The position numbers were made by a program, and so were the translations under genes. 32,500 nucleotides of DNA from Dictyostelium firmibasis (taxonomy: Eukaryota; Evosea; Eumycetozoa; Dictyosteliales; Dictyosteliaceae): assembly GCA_036169595.1 (NCBI GenBank), contig CM069765.1, positions 6,130,001 to 6,162,500 of the forward strand. Direction: 5' to 3'. This document shows positions 1 through 11,760 of this stretch, one piece after another. Within the stretch, counting starts at the first letter, position 1. Each line of letters starts with the position of its first letter. The notes beneath the pieces were generated by a model. The model had not been told where the DNA came from and ran no database searches. It saw only the letters and a list, made by a program, of their open reading frames with translations.

Positions 1-2
1 AT

Positions 3-203
3 TTACATTTTTTCATAGACTGGATTGGTTGAAACCCAGTTGGCGATTTCGTCTTCTTTGAACCATAAAGCGATTTCATGAGCAGCTGATTCGTTTGAAT
101 CTGAACCGTGGATAATATTACGACCGGTTTCAATACATAAATCGAAACTATAAAAATAATAAAAATTAGAATTGGTTAAAATTTAACTTTTATTTATTAT
201 TAT

Positions 204-241
<38 letters not shown>

Positions 242-1115
242 TAAATACATACCGAATGGTACCTGGGGCAGATTGAGATGGATCGGTGGCACCAATTAAA
301 ACTCTACCAGTTCTAACAACATCTTTACCTTCAAAGACCATAGCAACAACTGCACCTGATGAGAAGAATTTAACTAAACCGTTAAAGAATGGTTTTTTGT
401 TTAAGTCTTCATAATGTTTGGCGGCATGTTCTGGAGTTGGGACGAGGATTTTAATACCAACTAATTTGAAACCTTTCTTTTCAAAACGGGCAATAATTTC
501 ACCTACTAATCTTCTTTGAGTACCTATTATAATTGATTGAATTATTAGTAAAAACAATTCTATAAATTTTCATTTTTTATTTCTTCTTCTCTTTAAATAA
601 AATGATAAATACCATCTGGCTGTTATTTATAAATAAAATGTTAATAAATGACTATTATCAATGTTGTTGGATTTTGATAGTTTTAACGAGAGGATATGAA
701 ACAAAGAAGAAGAAAAAGATGAAAAAAAAAGAGGAAAGAAGGAAAAAAAAAAAAAAAATAAACCTACTTTGATAGCAATGAATGATCTTTCTTGGTTGGT
801 ACCTGGAATACCAACTAATGGAACAGATTTGTTTTCACAAGCAACAAAAGCAGTGGTGGCAATGGTTGAACCAAGGAGGATTGAGCTACCAAGAATTAAT
901 TTTTTATTAGTAGTTGGGTTGGCAAAAGCATTTTGTACTATAAAAATATTAAAAATTATTTTTATTTTTATATTATTAATATTTCTTTCCATTTTCAATT
1001 TTTATTTACACATTATTTGTTTTATTTTAAAATAATACAAACAAGTAGCAAAACTACGTTTAGTAAAACCTGAGGCTAAAATTTTTGGGAAAGTACGAGC
1101 AAATCTTGAGAACAT
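3..1115 (-). CDS. ndkM: Nucleoside diphosphate kinase, mitochondrial form (5 coding exons)
   Basis: Transfers the gamma-phosphate between nucleoside triphosphates and diphosphates through a phosphohistidine; probably mitochondrial. Exons (minus strand): 1043-1115, 768-937, 613-619, 253-523, 3-147; the sum is 666 nt, giving 221 aa with stop TAA at 3-5. The N-terminus ([16 protein letters not shown]) is basic and amphipathic like a targeting peptide, and a hydrophobic stretch lies at about residues 38-57. The NDK fold starts near residue 75 ([11 protein letters not shown]); the catalytic His is in NIIHGSD (H187). The third exon is a 7-nt microexon supplying P82, D83 and the first base of G84; without it the invariant KPDG motif and the frame are lost. 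All four introns have GT/AG ends. The call is firm for the family; the symbol follows the D. discoideum mitochondrial NDK, whose presequence I recall as similar. Confidence 0.93.
613..619 (-). other. 7-nt coding microexon of the NDK gene
   Basis: On the minus strand the sequence reads AACAG, then CCAGATG, then GTATTT: a clean acceptor, seven exon bases and a clean donor. Inserted between the exon ending in IK (768) and the exon starting at 523, it yields IK-P-D-G-TQRR, the conserved NDK motif, in frame. The flanking introns are 148 nt and 89 nt. Confidence 0.88.
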
Positions 1116-1493
1116 TTTATTGTTTTGAAGTGTAAATTAAAATACGGAATGAAAAAAAAAAAAAATTTTATTTTTTTTTTAATTTTTTTGATCAAACCAG
1201 TCAGTTCAAAAAAAAAAAAAAAAATAAAAAATAAAATTAAAATTAAAAAAAATTAAATTAAATTATAATTAAAATTCTTTACCAACCTACAATTTTATTT
1301 TATTTAATTTAAATTTATTTTTTCTTTATTATTATAAAACTATTTTTTTTTTATTATCATTACTGGTTTTTAAACAATTATAATTAATTTAAAAAAAAAG
1401 TTGAAAAGAAATAAAAATTATTCAACAAACATTTTCAAATATTTTTTTTTTTTTTTTTATTTTTTAAATTTTTTTTTTTTTTTTTATGATTTC
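1116..1493. other. Intergenic, NDK upstream region
   Basis: Almost entirely A/T with many poly-A and poly-T runs. It should hold the NDK promoter (minus strand) but no specific element is visible. Confidence 0.6.
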
Positions 1494-1498
1494 AAAAA

Positions 1499-1505
1499 CC
1501 CATAA
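1499..1505 (+). promoter_or_regulatory. DUSE-type upstream element of the U1 snRNA gene
   Basis: CCCATAA, preceded by AAAAA, begins 64 nt before the first base of U1. This matches the Dictyostelium upstream sequence element known for snRNA, snoRNA and Class I RNA genes, at the expected distance. It is the only copy I saw in the window. Confidence 0.85.
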
Positions 1506-1523
1506 ATCAAAATTATAAAGTGA

Positions 1524-1531
1524 TATAAATA
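1524..1531 (+). promoter_or_regulatory. TATA-like box of the U1 snRNA gene
   Basis: TATAAATA lies about 32-39 nt upstream of the U1 5' end and downstream of the CCCATAA element, the usual arrangement for Dictyostelium small RNA genes. Confidence 0.55.
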
Positions 1532-1562
1532 AGTATGGCAGGTAATTGGACTATTAAACTTC

Positions 1563-1722
1563 ATACTTACCTGTCAATATTAATATGTGATCATCAAGGC
1601 ATATTAATTGCATGAATTTCAGACCATTGCACTCTGGTTTGGTTTGTGTATGATTCTCAATTACGAGAATTCAATTGACCAATTTGTGGTAGCTGTGGTC
1701 GTTGCGTATTACGCACCTCCAC
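1563..1722 (+). ncRNA. U1 spliceosomal snRNA
   Basis: U1 pairs with the 5' splice site. The 5' end is ATACTTACCTG, the universal splice-site recognition sequence. Stem-loop 1 has a 9-bp AU stem around the U1-70K loop (GATCATCAAGG). Stem-loop 2 has CAGACC/GGTTTG arms around the U1A loop ATTGCACTC. Stem-loop 3 has GATTCTC/GAGAATT arms. The Sm site is AATTTGTGG (1681-1689), and the 3' stem-loop has TGCG/CGCA and GTGG/CCAC arms and ends near 1722. Order, loops and length (about 160 nt) all fit. The 3' end is estimated from the last stem and could be off by a few bases. Confidence 0.95.
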
Positions 1723-2072
1723 TTACCCCCTCCCTTTTAATTTAATGAAAAAATTTTGTTTCAAAAGTTTCCACACTTTTATTTTTTAAAAATAATAATT
1801 TTATTTATTAAAAGACTAACCAATTGTTATTTTTTTTTTTTTTATTTTTTATTTTAATAAGTGCCAACTCAAGAGCAACAAAGTTTCCTTTTTGTATTTT
1901 GTGAAACAAAATTTTGTTGATATAAATTTTTTTTTTTTTTTATTAATTTTTTCTATCAAAACCAATTTTCTGTTTTTTTTTTTTTTTTATCACTAAACGA
2001 TTTCTATTGGTATATTAAAAATTTTCACTTTTTTTTTTTTTTTATTTTATAAAATAAATATCCAAACTGAAC

Positions 2073-2118
<46 letters not shown>

Positions 2119-2293
2119 AATTTTTTTTTTTAAATTTTTTTTTTTTTATAAAATATTTTTTTTGATAAATTTATGTTTTTTGATGGTTTTGACCACAATA
2201 AAATTAAAATTTCAACAATTGTTATCAATAATAAATTAAATATATAAAAAAAAAGAAAAAGAAAATTAAAACAAAAAAAAAACTTTTTTTTTT

Positions 2294-2325
<32 letters not shown>

Positions 2326-2328
2326 GGA
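1723..2328. other. Intergenic, poly-T rich
   Basis: It starts with a CCCCCTCCC patch just after U1, then consists of long T runs (one of about 40 nt near 2075-2117). It should contain the promoter and 5' UTR of the PH-domain gene; no gene seen. Confidence 0.6.
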
Positions 2329-3340
2329 ATGGAATCTATGATGACTGGTAGTACAATAGGAGTACCATCATCAACATCAACTACATCGATATCAACTAGT
2401 AGAAATAATGATTTTTTAACATTACATAAAGCATATATTGATGAATGGTTAATGGTAAGTTTTTTACCGATATTGAAGACAACCTATGATGGAGAGAACA
2501 ATTTCTATGATATCTCAAATTTGAATATAAAGAATGTTAACCAAAGAAACATACCATTCTCTGAGCAATTATTTGCATTAGATCGTCAATTTCAAAATCT
2601 AATCAACCAATGGGAGAAGTTATCTAGAAATGATCAACAACGTGCAGCAAAAATTGAAACCTATCAACAATCATTCTACTCATTCATCGATAGAATTAAA
2701 TTGACATTAGAGAAAACCATGGTTGAATTGGGTGGTTCACTAGAGGATTCTAGTTTTTTAGCTGCTGCAATCTCATTGAAAGAGAAACAATCTAAAAATA
2801 AAAGATTGACAATTATGGCTCGTTCACGTATAACCAGCATATCACCGGGTTCTTCAACCTCATATCAACATCAAATGCATTTAACCGGCCCAATCTCAAT
2901 CGTTTGGAATGAAATTCTAATAATTATAACTCGTAAGGTAAACGAAGAGATTGTAAAACTACAAACTGAAAATATAAATAACAGTGTCAACAATTTCAAC
3001 AACAGTGAATTCAATATATCAAACGATATCTATCAATTCAATAATAACAATCTAACTGTTACAAATAAAAATGAAATCAATAATTTTAGACAAAAACTAA
3101 ATCAACAGGCTTTATCAAATATCGTACCAATGATATTCGAATGGAGAATTATGATGGCAAACGCTCAAAAAGTAATTAGTGAGGAGAAAAGATTTAAAGT
3201 TAATCCTTTCTTACCAACAACAGTTTATGATCATGGTTCCTCTTCTTTCATTTCTTCTCCAATTTTAATTAGTACTACAAATAAAACTGCTACTACACTT
3301 TTAAATAATATGAATAATAATAATGGCAATATAAATAATA

Positions 3341-3373
<33 letters not shown>

Positions 3374-4431
3374 ATTCACCAATTTCAAATTCACCCTCTT
3401 CTTCATCTTCTTCACCTTCACCTTCGCCTTCACCTTCTTCTCCAACTTTAACAAATAGGTCACATTTTATAAATGATTATCAAAACATTAATGATAATAT
3501 TGAAAATAATAATACAAATAATAACAGCGAGAATAAAATTAGCGATGAAATTAATTTATCAACATCACCACCTAGAACTAGTGGTGGTATGTCAAATAGT
3601 ACAAATAATTTACCAACTATAGCATCACCAACATCTTGGACTAAAGCGGTAAAAAGACCTGCAATGAATAGCTCTGGTGGAAATGTACCAATTTTAAATA
3701 ATTTAGGTACCTTTCCGTCAAATAATAAACAAGATGGTAATAATATAAATTCTATAAACGCAAATAGTACTTTTGTCAACAATAACAATAACAATAATAA
3801 TAATAATAATATCAACAATAATATTAGTTCAAATAATGTAAATAGTGAAAATAATAATATACCAACAGGTGGTATAATTAAACAAGGATGGATGAAAAAG
3901 AGAGGAACTAAAAATAAATCATGGAAAAAGAGATATTTTATTTTAGATATGAAAAAAACACTTAGATATTATAAAGACAATAAAACTCAACATGGCAATA
4001 ATGGTATTGGTTCAACTAATAATAGTGGCCCAAATGGTGGTAGTGGAAATGGTGGTAAAGGAAGTGATCTTTTAGTTAATGGTAATAATATCTCATTACC
4101 AATAAATAGTCCTCATTTCTCTAGTACCAATAGTAGTATTGGTAATTCATCATCGTCTTCAACAACTAATTTATTAGATAACAATGATATCCTAAGTAGT
4201 TTTGATCATTTAAAATATAAAGGATCAATTGACCTCTATACATCATTGGTTGTTGCAATTAAACCAAGTACATGTAATGTAAATATAAACAATAGTGCTA
4301 GTTTTAAAGAAGATAATAGTAGTTATTTTGGTATGGATATTATTACACCAAGTAGAACATGGAACCTTTGTTGTGAATCTTCAAAGTCAATGGATGATTG
4401 GTTAATAGTTTTAAAGAGTGCAAATAAATAG
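2329..4431 (+). CDS. PH-domain protein with low-complexity central region
   Basis: Single exon, 700 aa, TAA stop. Residues 1-25 are Ser/Thr rich. Residues about 27-290 form a mostly helical, non-repetitive region I do not recognise, with a Ser/Gly-rich linker near 170-185. Residues about 320-510 are Asn, Ser and Ser-Pro repeats. A pleckstrin homology domain occupies about 515-698: it opens with GWMKKRGTKNKSWKKRYFIL (basic strand 1-2 region typical of phosphoinositide binding) and closes with the conserved Trp in MDDWLIVLKSA. An Asn/Ser/Gly-rich insert of about 70 residues (near 554-625) splits the PH fold, common in Dictyostelium proteins. Lipid binding at membranes is inferred from the PH domain; the partner and pathway are unknown. 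Confidence 0.88.
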
Positions 4432-4833
4432 TAATAAATGGTTAATAATTAATAAACGAATAACAATAAAATCAAGAAAGAAAAAAAAAAAAAAACAAAA
4501 TAAAAATAAAAATAAACAAATAAATTAATAGAACAAGTTAAAATCTCTTATTCCTTTGTTCTTTTTTTTTTTTTTTTTTTTTTCAGTTTTTATTTTTGTC
4601 CCTATCACAAATAATGATATTGATTTTACAGTTTATTAATAAAAATGTGATGGTAGTGATATGTTTCGTTTTGTTGTTATTGTTGGTTGTTTGATTATAT
4701 TATTGTTGTGGTTTTAGTTGGTTAATATGTACAATTACACACGTTTAGGTGCATAATTATGTGTTCGCTCAGTTTGTAAAATTATATATTCTGTGTTTTT
4801 TTATTTTGTTTTATTATTTTTTTTAAAATTTTT
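4432..4833. other. Convergent intergenic region
   Basis: 3' flanks of the PH gene (plus) and the mL41-like gene (minus). AATAAA-like signals occur just after 4431, and a T-rich/GT-rich stretch at 4640-4800 may be 3' UTR. No coding potential seen. Confidence 0.5.
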
Positions 4834-5230
4834 TTATTTCTTTTGAGTTGCCATTAAAGTATTTAATCTTCTTTGTTTTTTTTCGTCTTTTTTAGCATTT
4901 ACTTCTTCTTTTGTTAATGGGAAACAATGACGTGATACGTATGGTTTTAACTATATAAAGTTATTATTTATTTATAAAGATTAGTGAGGAACTAAAAGGT
5001 AAATAAAAAAATAAATTTGAGTTTATTTGTTTTGTGATAAAAAAACATACTTCAGAAGGAGTATCCGAGTGAAAATTTGCTGGTACGTGAATGGTTAAAG
5101 CTTTCTTTGGATCCATAATCCATCTATTGATTGAAGAAGCATGACCAGTACTACGAACACCTCTACCTTTATAATAATTTTTATTACCCATCTTTGGGGT
5201 TAAATAACCTAAAATTCTATGAAATACCAT
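4834..5230 (-). CDS. mrpl41: Mitochondrial large-subunit ribosomal protein mL41-like
   Basis: Two exons: 5051-5230 and 4834-4950, with a 100-nt intron (GTATGT...TATAG); 98 aa. The N-terminal half carries GYLTPKMGNKNYYKGRGVRSTGH, which resembles the LT-K-GNK--YKG-R--G-GRH core of yeast MRPL27/L41, and the second exon opens with LKPYVS, matching the FELKPYV motif of that family across the splice junction. The C-terminus is very basic, ending in MATQKK. Length fits the family (about 100 aa). Role: structural component of the mitochondrial 60S-like subunit. The assignment rests on remembered family motifs, so it is good but not certain. Confidence 0.72.
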
Positions 5231-5448
5231 CTTTTTTTAAATGAACGATATCTGAGTATATGAAATATAAAAAAAAAAATAAAAAAAAAAAAGTAAAATT
5301 GATGAAAAAAAAAAATTCGAAAAAATTAAAAAAAATAAAAAAAAATTCGAAAAACAAAAAAGAAATAAAACAATCACAAATATTTGATTTGTGCAAAATT
5401 TTTTTTTTTTTTGTTTAATTTTTTTTTTTAATTTGTAAATCCTACATA

Positions 5449-7940
5449 TTAATCTAAAACAGAATCTTCAGCAATTTTATTTGGACCATTATTATCTTTA
5501 TCGATTATATCTTCAAGGTGCCAATTTTTATCTTTATCAAATCTTAATAATGTTGAATGATATTTCAAAAGAGAGATACGATGACCAACACTAATGGTAG
5601 TTATATCTAATTCTTTTGCTACAGAGTATACACGTTCTTCAATGGATTGAGGAATTGAACTTGTAGATTCATCCATTAGAGCAAACTTTGGTTTATGATA
5701 GATTAATCTAATGATTGCAATTAATTGTTGTTCGCCTGGTGATAATTGATTTAACCAATTATGTGTTAGATCATTAATTTGAGCACTATTTTTAATGAAT
5801 CTTTCACGATCTAATAAATAATCAATTTCAAATCTTTTAAACAATTGTTTCATGATTGATTTTGGAATTCTTTTTTGTTTTTTACTAAATGGATATAAAA
5901 TTTGTTCTTCCAAAGTACCAAATATTAAATATGGTTGTTGAGGTAAGAAAAACATATCTTCATTCTCTGGCCTATTAATGCTACCTTTAAAAAATGGCCA
6001 TAATCCATTAATTACTCTAATTAATGATGATTTACCTGAACCACTTGGTCCCATTATTAATAAATTCTTTCCTTTTTTAATACAAATTGAAATTTCTTTT
6101 TTTTATTTATTTTTAATAAAATTGGTTAGTATTTTTTTTTATTATAAAGTATTACTAATATTAGATATTTACTTGAATATAATTGAGTTCCTTTTGGTGT
6201 AAAATAAGTAACATCATCCAATGTAATACTTTCACCATGATTTAGCGATATATGTCTCAAACAAGTATTTATAGAAGTATCTATGTTATTAACATTTAAA
6301 GAATTGGTTGTGGTAACAATATTATCTTTTTCACTTAATTTGGTGACCTCTGTATCTAATGAGGTATCATTAATGACATTTTTACAAACTTCAATCATTG
6401 TTGAAATACGTGAAATATAACCTGATAAATCTGAAATATTTTGAGATACATTAATATATTGACTAAATCCACTTGCTAACATAATACAATTATAAGATTG
6501 CTTATAAAGATAAAAAATCATTAAAAAATTAATATTTGTCATTCTTTTGAAAAAAAAAAAAAAAGTAAAAAATAATAAAATACTTACAACTGTTACTTGA
6601 TTAGCATCTAATACAGTTTTTGTATTTAAAAAGAATAGTGGAATTGCAATGATAAAATAATTTGCAATTGGACTAAAAAATGTAAATAAATCGGATGTTG
6701 CTTTTATTATTTTATTTTTTTTCAAAAAAAAAAAGTAAATATTAACCAATTAGTTACTAGCTTTTTTTTAAAATTAATAAAATTAATAAAACTTACTATT
6801 TAAGCCAAATTGCCAAAAAATAACTCTCTTTTTATTTTTTAATAATGTTTCAAATTGAGAATTGGCTTGTTCTTCTTCAACTAATAGTTCTTTTTCTTTT
6901 TTTAAAATTTTCTTTTTCGATCTTTTATAATATATATCACTTCTTTTATTATTAGGTGGTGTTGGATTTTTATTATAATATTGAGTACCTTTTTTCTTTC
7001 TATTGATAATTTTTGTTTCATCAGTGTATTCATCAGAGTCCTCATCATCGTCATCATGGTCGTTGTCATAAATTTTAACTGATTTTTCTTTTGATAAATT
7101 ATGAAATGCAATTGATTCAGCGAAATTTCTAACTCGTTGATGAAGATATCTAAAATCACCTTCTAATTTATCTTGAAGATAATTGATTGATACCATTGGT
7201 GACATAACTAATTTGTTTATGAAATAACCTAAAAAGAAATAACCATAAACAATTAATGGAGCATACCAATCAATTGTTGTATAGCATAGATAAGTATAAT
7301 AAACTACTACCATTGGACCAGTTATACATTGAGATACAATTGATGCTAATAATGTTGTAAAATTATCAATATCAGAAGTAATACGTTGATCTGGATTATC
7401 GATCCTATCATCAAATGCTAAAATCTTATAGAATAATGATTTCTTGAAATAAACATCTTGAATGTAAAAACATAATGATTTTCTCCAGTTCCATGCCATC
7501 AAACTAACAATGAGTTTAATTGAGGCATCCAATATTGCACTACCACCAATTGCAAAACCACCTTTTAACATTGATGATAAAAATAAATTTTTATCACCTG
7601 TTGTAAATGATCCATATATATTCGCTAATAGAATACCAGTGAATTTAGAAACATAAGTTTGTGCAACACCACTACCAAATAATATTAAAAATAGTATCAA
7701 TGGTGTCACTGGTTTCCAATATAAAATTTGAATAATTTTAATAAATCTCTTAAATAATGCCCAATCAAATTTATTCTCTTTAATTTTTTTTAACATTTCA
7801 TCGGTTTGATTAAATTTTATTTTTAATTTTACTTCTTCATCTGTACTACTACTATTACTACTACTACAACTACTACTATTACCACAACACTCGGGATCTG
7901 TTACGTTTGAAGCAGTTGTTTTAATATCATCTTTTTTCAT
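5449..7940 (-). CDS. ABC half-transporter, ABCD/ALD (peroxisomal) family, copy A
   Basis: Four exons: 6797-7940, 6588-6700, 6173-6500, 5449-6095; 743 aa. Probably imports fatty acyl-CoA type substrates into peroxisomes as a dimer. The N-terminal membrane domain (about 60-440) has several hydrophobic spans and the IDNPDQRIT segment typical of ALD proteins (EAA-like region). The nucleotide-binding domain follows: Walker A GPSGSGKSS (544-552), Q-loop LPQQPYL (about 580), signature LSPGEQQ (646-652), Walker B FALMDE (666-671), H-loop SVGHR (H700). The signature has Pro where LSGGE is usual. A charged, low-complexity linker rich in Asp/Lys lies near 290-350. Tandem with copy B upstream, same orientation. 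Probably corresponds to one of the D. discoideum abcD genes; which one cannot be told here. Confidence 0.9.
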
Positions 7941-8248
7941 ATTTCTAAAAAGGTTTTTTTATTATATCCACATGAGGGGTATGAATGAAAAAAATAAAAA
8001 AAACCCTGAAAAAAATGTTAAGACTACAAAAATATATAATTATATGTGTGTGTGTTTATTTTTGTTTTGAAAATGAAAAAAAATAAATTAAAAATTTTTT
8101 TTTTCTTTTAAATGCGATTAAATAAAAAAAAAAATAAAAAAAAAAATAAAAATAAAAAAAATTTTAATTTAAACAAAAAAATAAAAATAAAAAAAAAATA
8201 TCTCGCAAATGAAAATTATTATTTTATTTTATTTTTAAAATTTATATC
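7941..8248. other. Spacer between the two ABCD genes
   Basis: About 310 nt of A/T-rich DNA with a short TG repeat (TATGTGTGTGTG near 8043) and many A runs. It must hold the 3' end of copy B and the promoter of copy A; no specific element recognised. Confidence 0.5.
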
Positions 8249-10685
8249 TTAAAAAACAGAATCTTCAGCAATTTTATTTGAATCATTATTATGATTATCT
8301 TGGTCGATTATATCTTCAAGATACCAATTTTTATCTTTATCAAATCTTAATAATGTTGAATGATATTTCAAAAGAGAGATACGATGACCAACACTAATGG
8401 TAGTTATATCTAATTCTTTTGCTACAGAGTATACACGTTCTTCAATGGATTGAGGAATTGAACTTGTAGATTCATCCATTAGAGCAAACTTTGGTTTATG
8501 ATAGATTAATCTAATGATTGCAATTAATTGTTGTTCGCCTGGTGATAATTGATTTAACCAATTATGTGTTAGATCATTAATTTGAGCACTATTTTTAATG
8601 AATCTTTCACGATCTAATAAGTAATCAATTTCAAATCTTTGAAATAATTCTTTCATGATTGATTTTGGAATTCTTTTTTGTTTTTTACTAAATGGATATA
8701 AAATTTGTTCTTCCAAAGTACCAAATATTAAATATGGTTGTTGAGGTAAGAAAAACATATCACCATTCTCTGGTCTATCAATGTTACCTTTAAAAAATGG
8801 CCATAATCCATTAATTACTCTAATTAACGATGATTTACCTGAACCACTTGGTCCCATTATTAATAAATTCTTTCCTTTTTTAATATTAATTGAAATTTCT
8901 ATATTAAATTAAAATTATTAGTAAATAAATATATATATATATTTTTTTTTTCATTTACAAATATAGAGTATTTACTTGAATATAATTGAGTTCCTTTTGG
9001 TGTAAAATAAGTAACATCATCCAATGTAATACTATCACCATGATTTAAAGATATATTTCCAGATAGACCTGTATTTATAATAGTATCACTGTTATTAATA
9101 TTAAGAGCATTTTTAGTGGTATTGATATTATCCTTTTCATTTAATTTGGTGATTTCTGCATCTAATGAAGAATCATCCATAATTTTTTTACAAACTTCAA
9201 TCATTGTTGAAATACGTGAAATATAACCTGATAAATCTGAAATACTTTGGGATACATTAATATATTGACTAAATCCACTTGCTAACATAATACAGTTATA
9301 TGATTGCTAATTGATTACAATTTTTTTTTTTTTTTAAAAAAATTATATTATTAATTATATATTATTTTTTTTCTTTATATTTTTTTTTAAAAAAAAAAAT
9401 ACCTACAACTGTTACATCACCAGGTTGTAAAACTATTTTTGTGCTTAAAAAGAATACTGGAATTGCAATGATAAAATAATTTGCAATTGGACTTAAGTAT
9501 GTAAATAAATCGGATGTTGCTTTTTTAAATAAATAAATAATGGGTTAGTTTTTTTTTTTTTCTCTTTTAGAATATTAAAAAATAATAAAACTTACTATTT
9601 AAACCAAGCTGCCAAAAAATAACTCTCTTTTTATTTTGTAATAATGCTTCGAATTGAATTTTAGCTTGTTCTTCTTCAACCAATAATTCATGTTCTTTAG
9701 TTTTATTATCACCAGATAATTTATCAATGAAATCATTAATTTTCTTTGATGTTGAATTTTTATTTTTATAATATTGAGAACCTTTATTCTTCTTTCTATT
9801 GATAATTGTCGTTGATTCATCACAAGATTCATCAGATTCCTCATCATTAGATTCACAACAATCATTATTAACTTTTTCAGGTGATTTTTCTTTTGATAAA
9901 CTATAAAGTGCAATTGATTCAGCGAAATTTCTAACTCTTTGATGAAGGGATCTAAAATCACCTTCTAATTTATCTTGAAGATAATTGATTGATACCATTG
10001 GTGACATAACTAATTTGTTTATGAAATAACCGAAAAAGAAGAAACCATAAACAATTAATGGAGCATACCAATCAATTGTTGTATAGCATAGATAAGTATA
10101 ATAAACTACTACCATTGGACCAGTTATACATTGAGATACAATTGATGCTAATAATGTTGTAAAATTATCAATATCAGAAGTAATACGTTGATCTGGATTA
10201 TCGATTCTATCATCAAATGCTAAAATCTTATAGAATAATGATTTCTTGAAATAAACATCTTGAATGTAAAGACATAATGATTTTCTCCAGTTCCATGCCA
10301 TTACACTAACTATGAAATTAATTACAGCGGCTAATAGTGCACTACCACCAACTGCAAAGCCAGCTTTTAAAACTGATGATAAGAAAAAACTTTTATCACC
10401 TGTTGAAAAAGAAGCATAAATATCTGCTAATAGAATACCAGTGAATTTAGAAACATAAGTTTGTGCAAACCCATTACCAAATAAAATTAAAAACAATGAT
10501 AACGGTATCACTGGTTTCGAATATAAAATTATAATGATCTTTACAAATCTCTTAAATAATGCCCAATCAAATTTATTATCGTTCATTTTTTTTAACATTT
10601 CATTGGTTTGATTGCTTCTATTTTTTATTTTAACTTCTTCATCTTTATTATTACCGCTACTATTTTTTACACTTGCAGTTGTCAT
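8249..10685 (-). CDS. ABC half-transporter, ABCD/ALD (peroxisomal) family, copy B
   Basis: Four exons: 9596-10685, 9407-9519, 8976-9306, 8249-8898; 727 aa. Intron positions and phases are the same as in copy A, and exon 2 is the same length (113 nt). Same domain order: N-terminal transmembrane half with IDNPDQRIT, then Walker A GPSGSGKSS (527-535), signature LSPGEQQ (629-635), Walker B FALMDE (649-654), H-loop SVGHR. It differs from copy A in the first about 30 residues, the acidic linker before exon 2 (near 280-345) and the last 10 residues (HNNDSNKIAEDSVF). Function as for copy A; the two could form a heterodimer or be partly redundant. Large DNA blocks are identical to copy A (see findings). 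Confidence 0.9.
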
Positions 10686-11001
10686 CTTTATTTATAATAT
10701 TTATTATTGTTAATTAATAATAATATTATAAATATGAAGATATTAGTGTGGTAATTATTTTTTATTGGGTTTTGTTTACGAAAAACTCTAATTTTGGCAC
10801 ACTAAGAAAAAAAAACAAAATGATTTGATTTTCATTTCAATTAGTTTAAACTCTTAAACAGTCAACAAGGAAAATGTTTTTTCGGTTTTTTTTTTTTTGA
10901 ATTATTTTTTTTTTTTTTTTTTTTTTTCTAGTTTTGATGACTGTAGATGAGATATTTTTTACTTATGAACAATTATTTTTGTTTTTTTTTTTTTATTTCT
11001 A

Positions 11002-11033
<32 letters not shown>

Positions 11034-11119
11034 GTTATAATGATTGGTCTTTGAAATTAACAATTGTAAATTAGGCTTTTATCTACTATAACCAACAACT
11101 TACAATGAAGAAAGACGGA
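10686..11119. other. Intergenic, upstream of ABCD copy B
   Basis: AT-rich with poly-T runs at 10880-10930 and 10990-11030. It should hold the promoter of copy B. No gene seen. Confidence 0.5.
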
Positions 11120-11264
11120 AACCATTATTGTTGTTGTAATATTTGACTACACCACCGAATTATTTAAGGATGGTATTGATCTTGAATTAGTGCAAATGCT
11201 TGGTGATGCAAATGATCTTGATTCCTGCGGTAATTTTAATGATATCTCTATTAATAATCGTTGA
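11120..11264 (+). pseudogene. Short decayed coding fragment (plus strand)
   Basis: An open frame of about 45 codons with coding-like composition, ending in TGA, reads ...IFDYTTELFKDGIDLELVQ and then MLGDANDLDSCGNF. It has no plausible start (an in-frame TGA lies just upstream) and is flanked by an A31 run. TGA stops are rare in Dictyostelium genes. I do not recognise the family; probably a gene remnant. Confidence 0.35.
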
Positions 11265-11272
11265 ATAGCCAC

Positions 11273-11309
<37 letters not shown>

Positions 11310-11311
<2 letters not shown>

Positions 11312-11605
11312 CTGAATAGCTAAATATTCAGTATCTCCATATGATGGGAATGAATATGTAGTCTCTTTGATCGGGTATGGTTTCAATATTAATAAATATT
11401 GAGTCCACCAGTTTACTCTCTATATTTTAATAATATTAAAATCGTTTTTGATAAAACCTGTTGGGTACCACCGCTACTAACACCATTTTGTAGTGTTAAA
11501 AATAACTATTTGAGCCACTACCACCTATGTTGTTACTATTGGGTTGAGTTGCATTAAAAATTTTATCAACTATTTTAAAAAAATGAATATCCTATTTATG
11601 AATCT
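11310..11605 (-). pseudogene. Decayed coding fragments (minus strand)
   Basis: Three short coding-like pieces lie in sequence on the minus strand but in different frames: one rich in Asn/Gly/Ser (FNATQPNSNNIGGSGSNSYF), one reading LQNGVSSGGTQQVLSKTIL, one reading LKPYPIKETTYSFPSYGDTE. Shifts and stops separate them, so this looks like a host gene in decay. Family not recognised. Confidence 0.35.
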
Positions 11606-11760
11606 ATAGAATGTCCAAAAAAAAATAAATAAATAAAAAAAAATTAAAAAAAATTAAAAAAAAAAAATAATTCAAATAATTTTATCAAAAATAAATAAAA
11701 AAAAAAAAGCACTTGTGGAGATAAAAAAATAAAAAAAAAAAAAAAATTTAAAAAAAAATT

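Noticed and set aside
524-767. NDK model with a single intron joining 764 to 523 (IKVGTQRR)
   Set aside because: It keeps the frame but replaces the invariant PDG by VG. The microexon solution uses good splice sites and restores the family motif.
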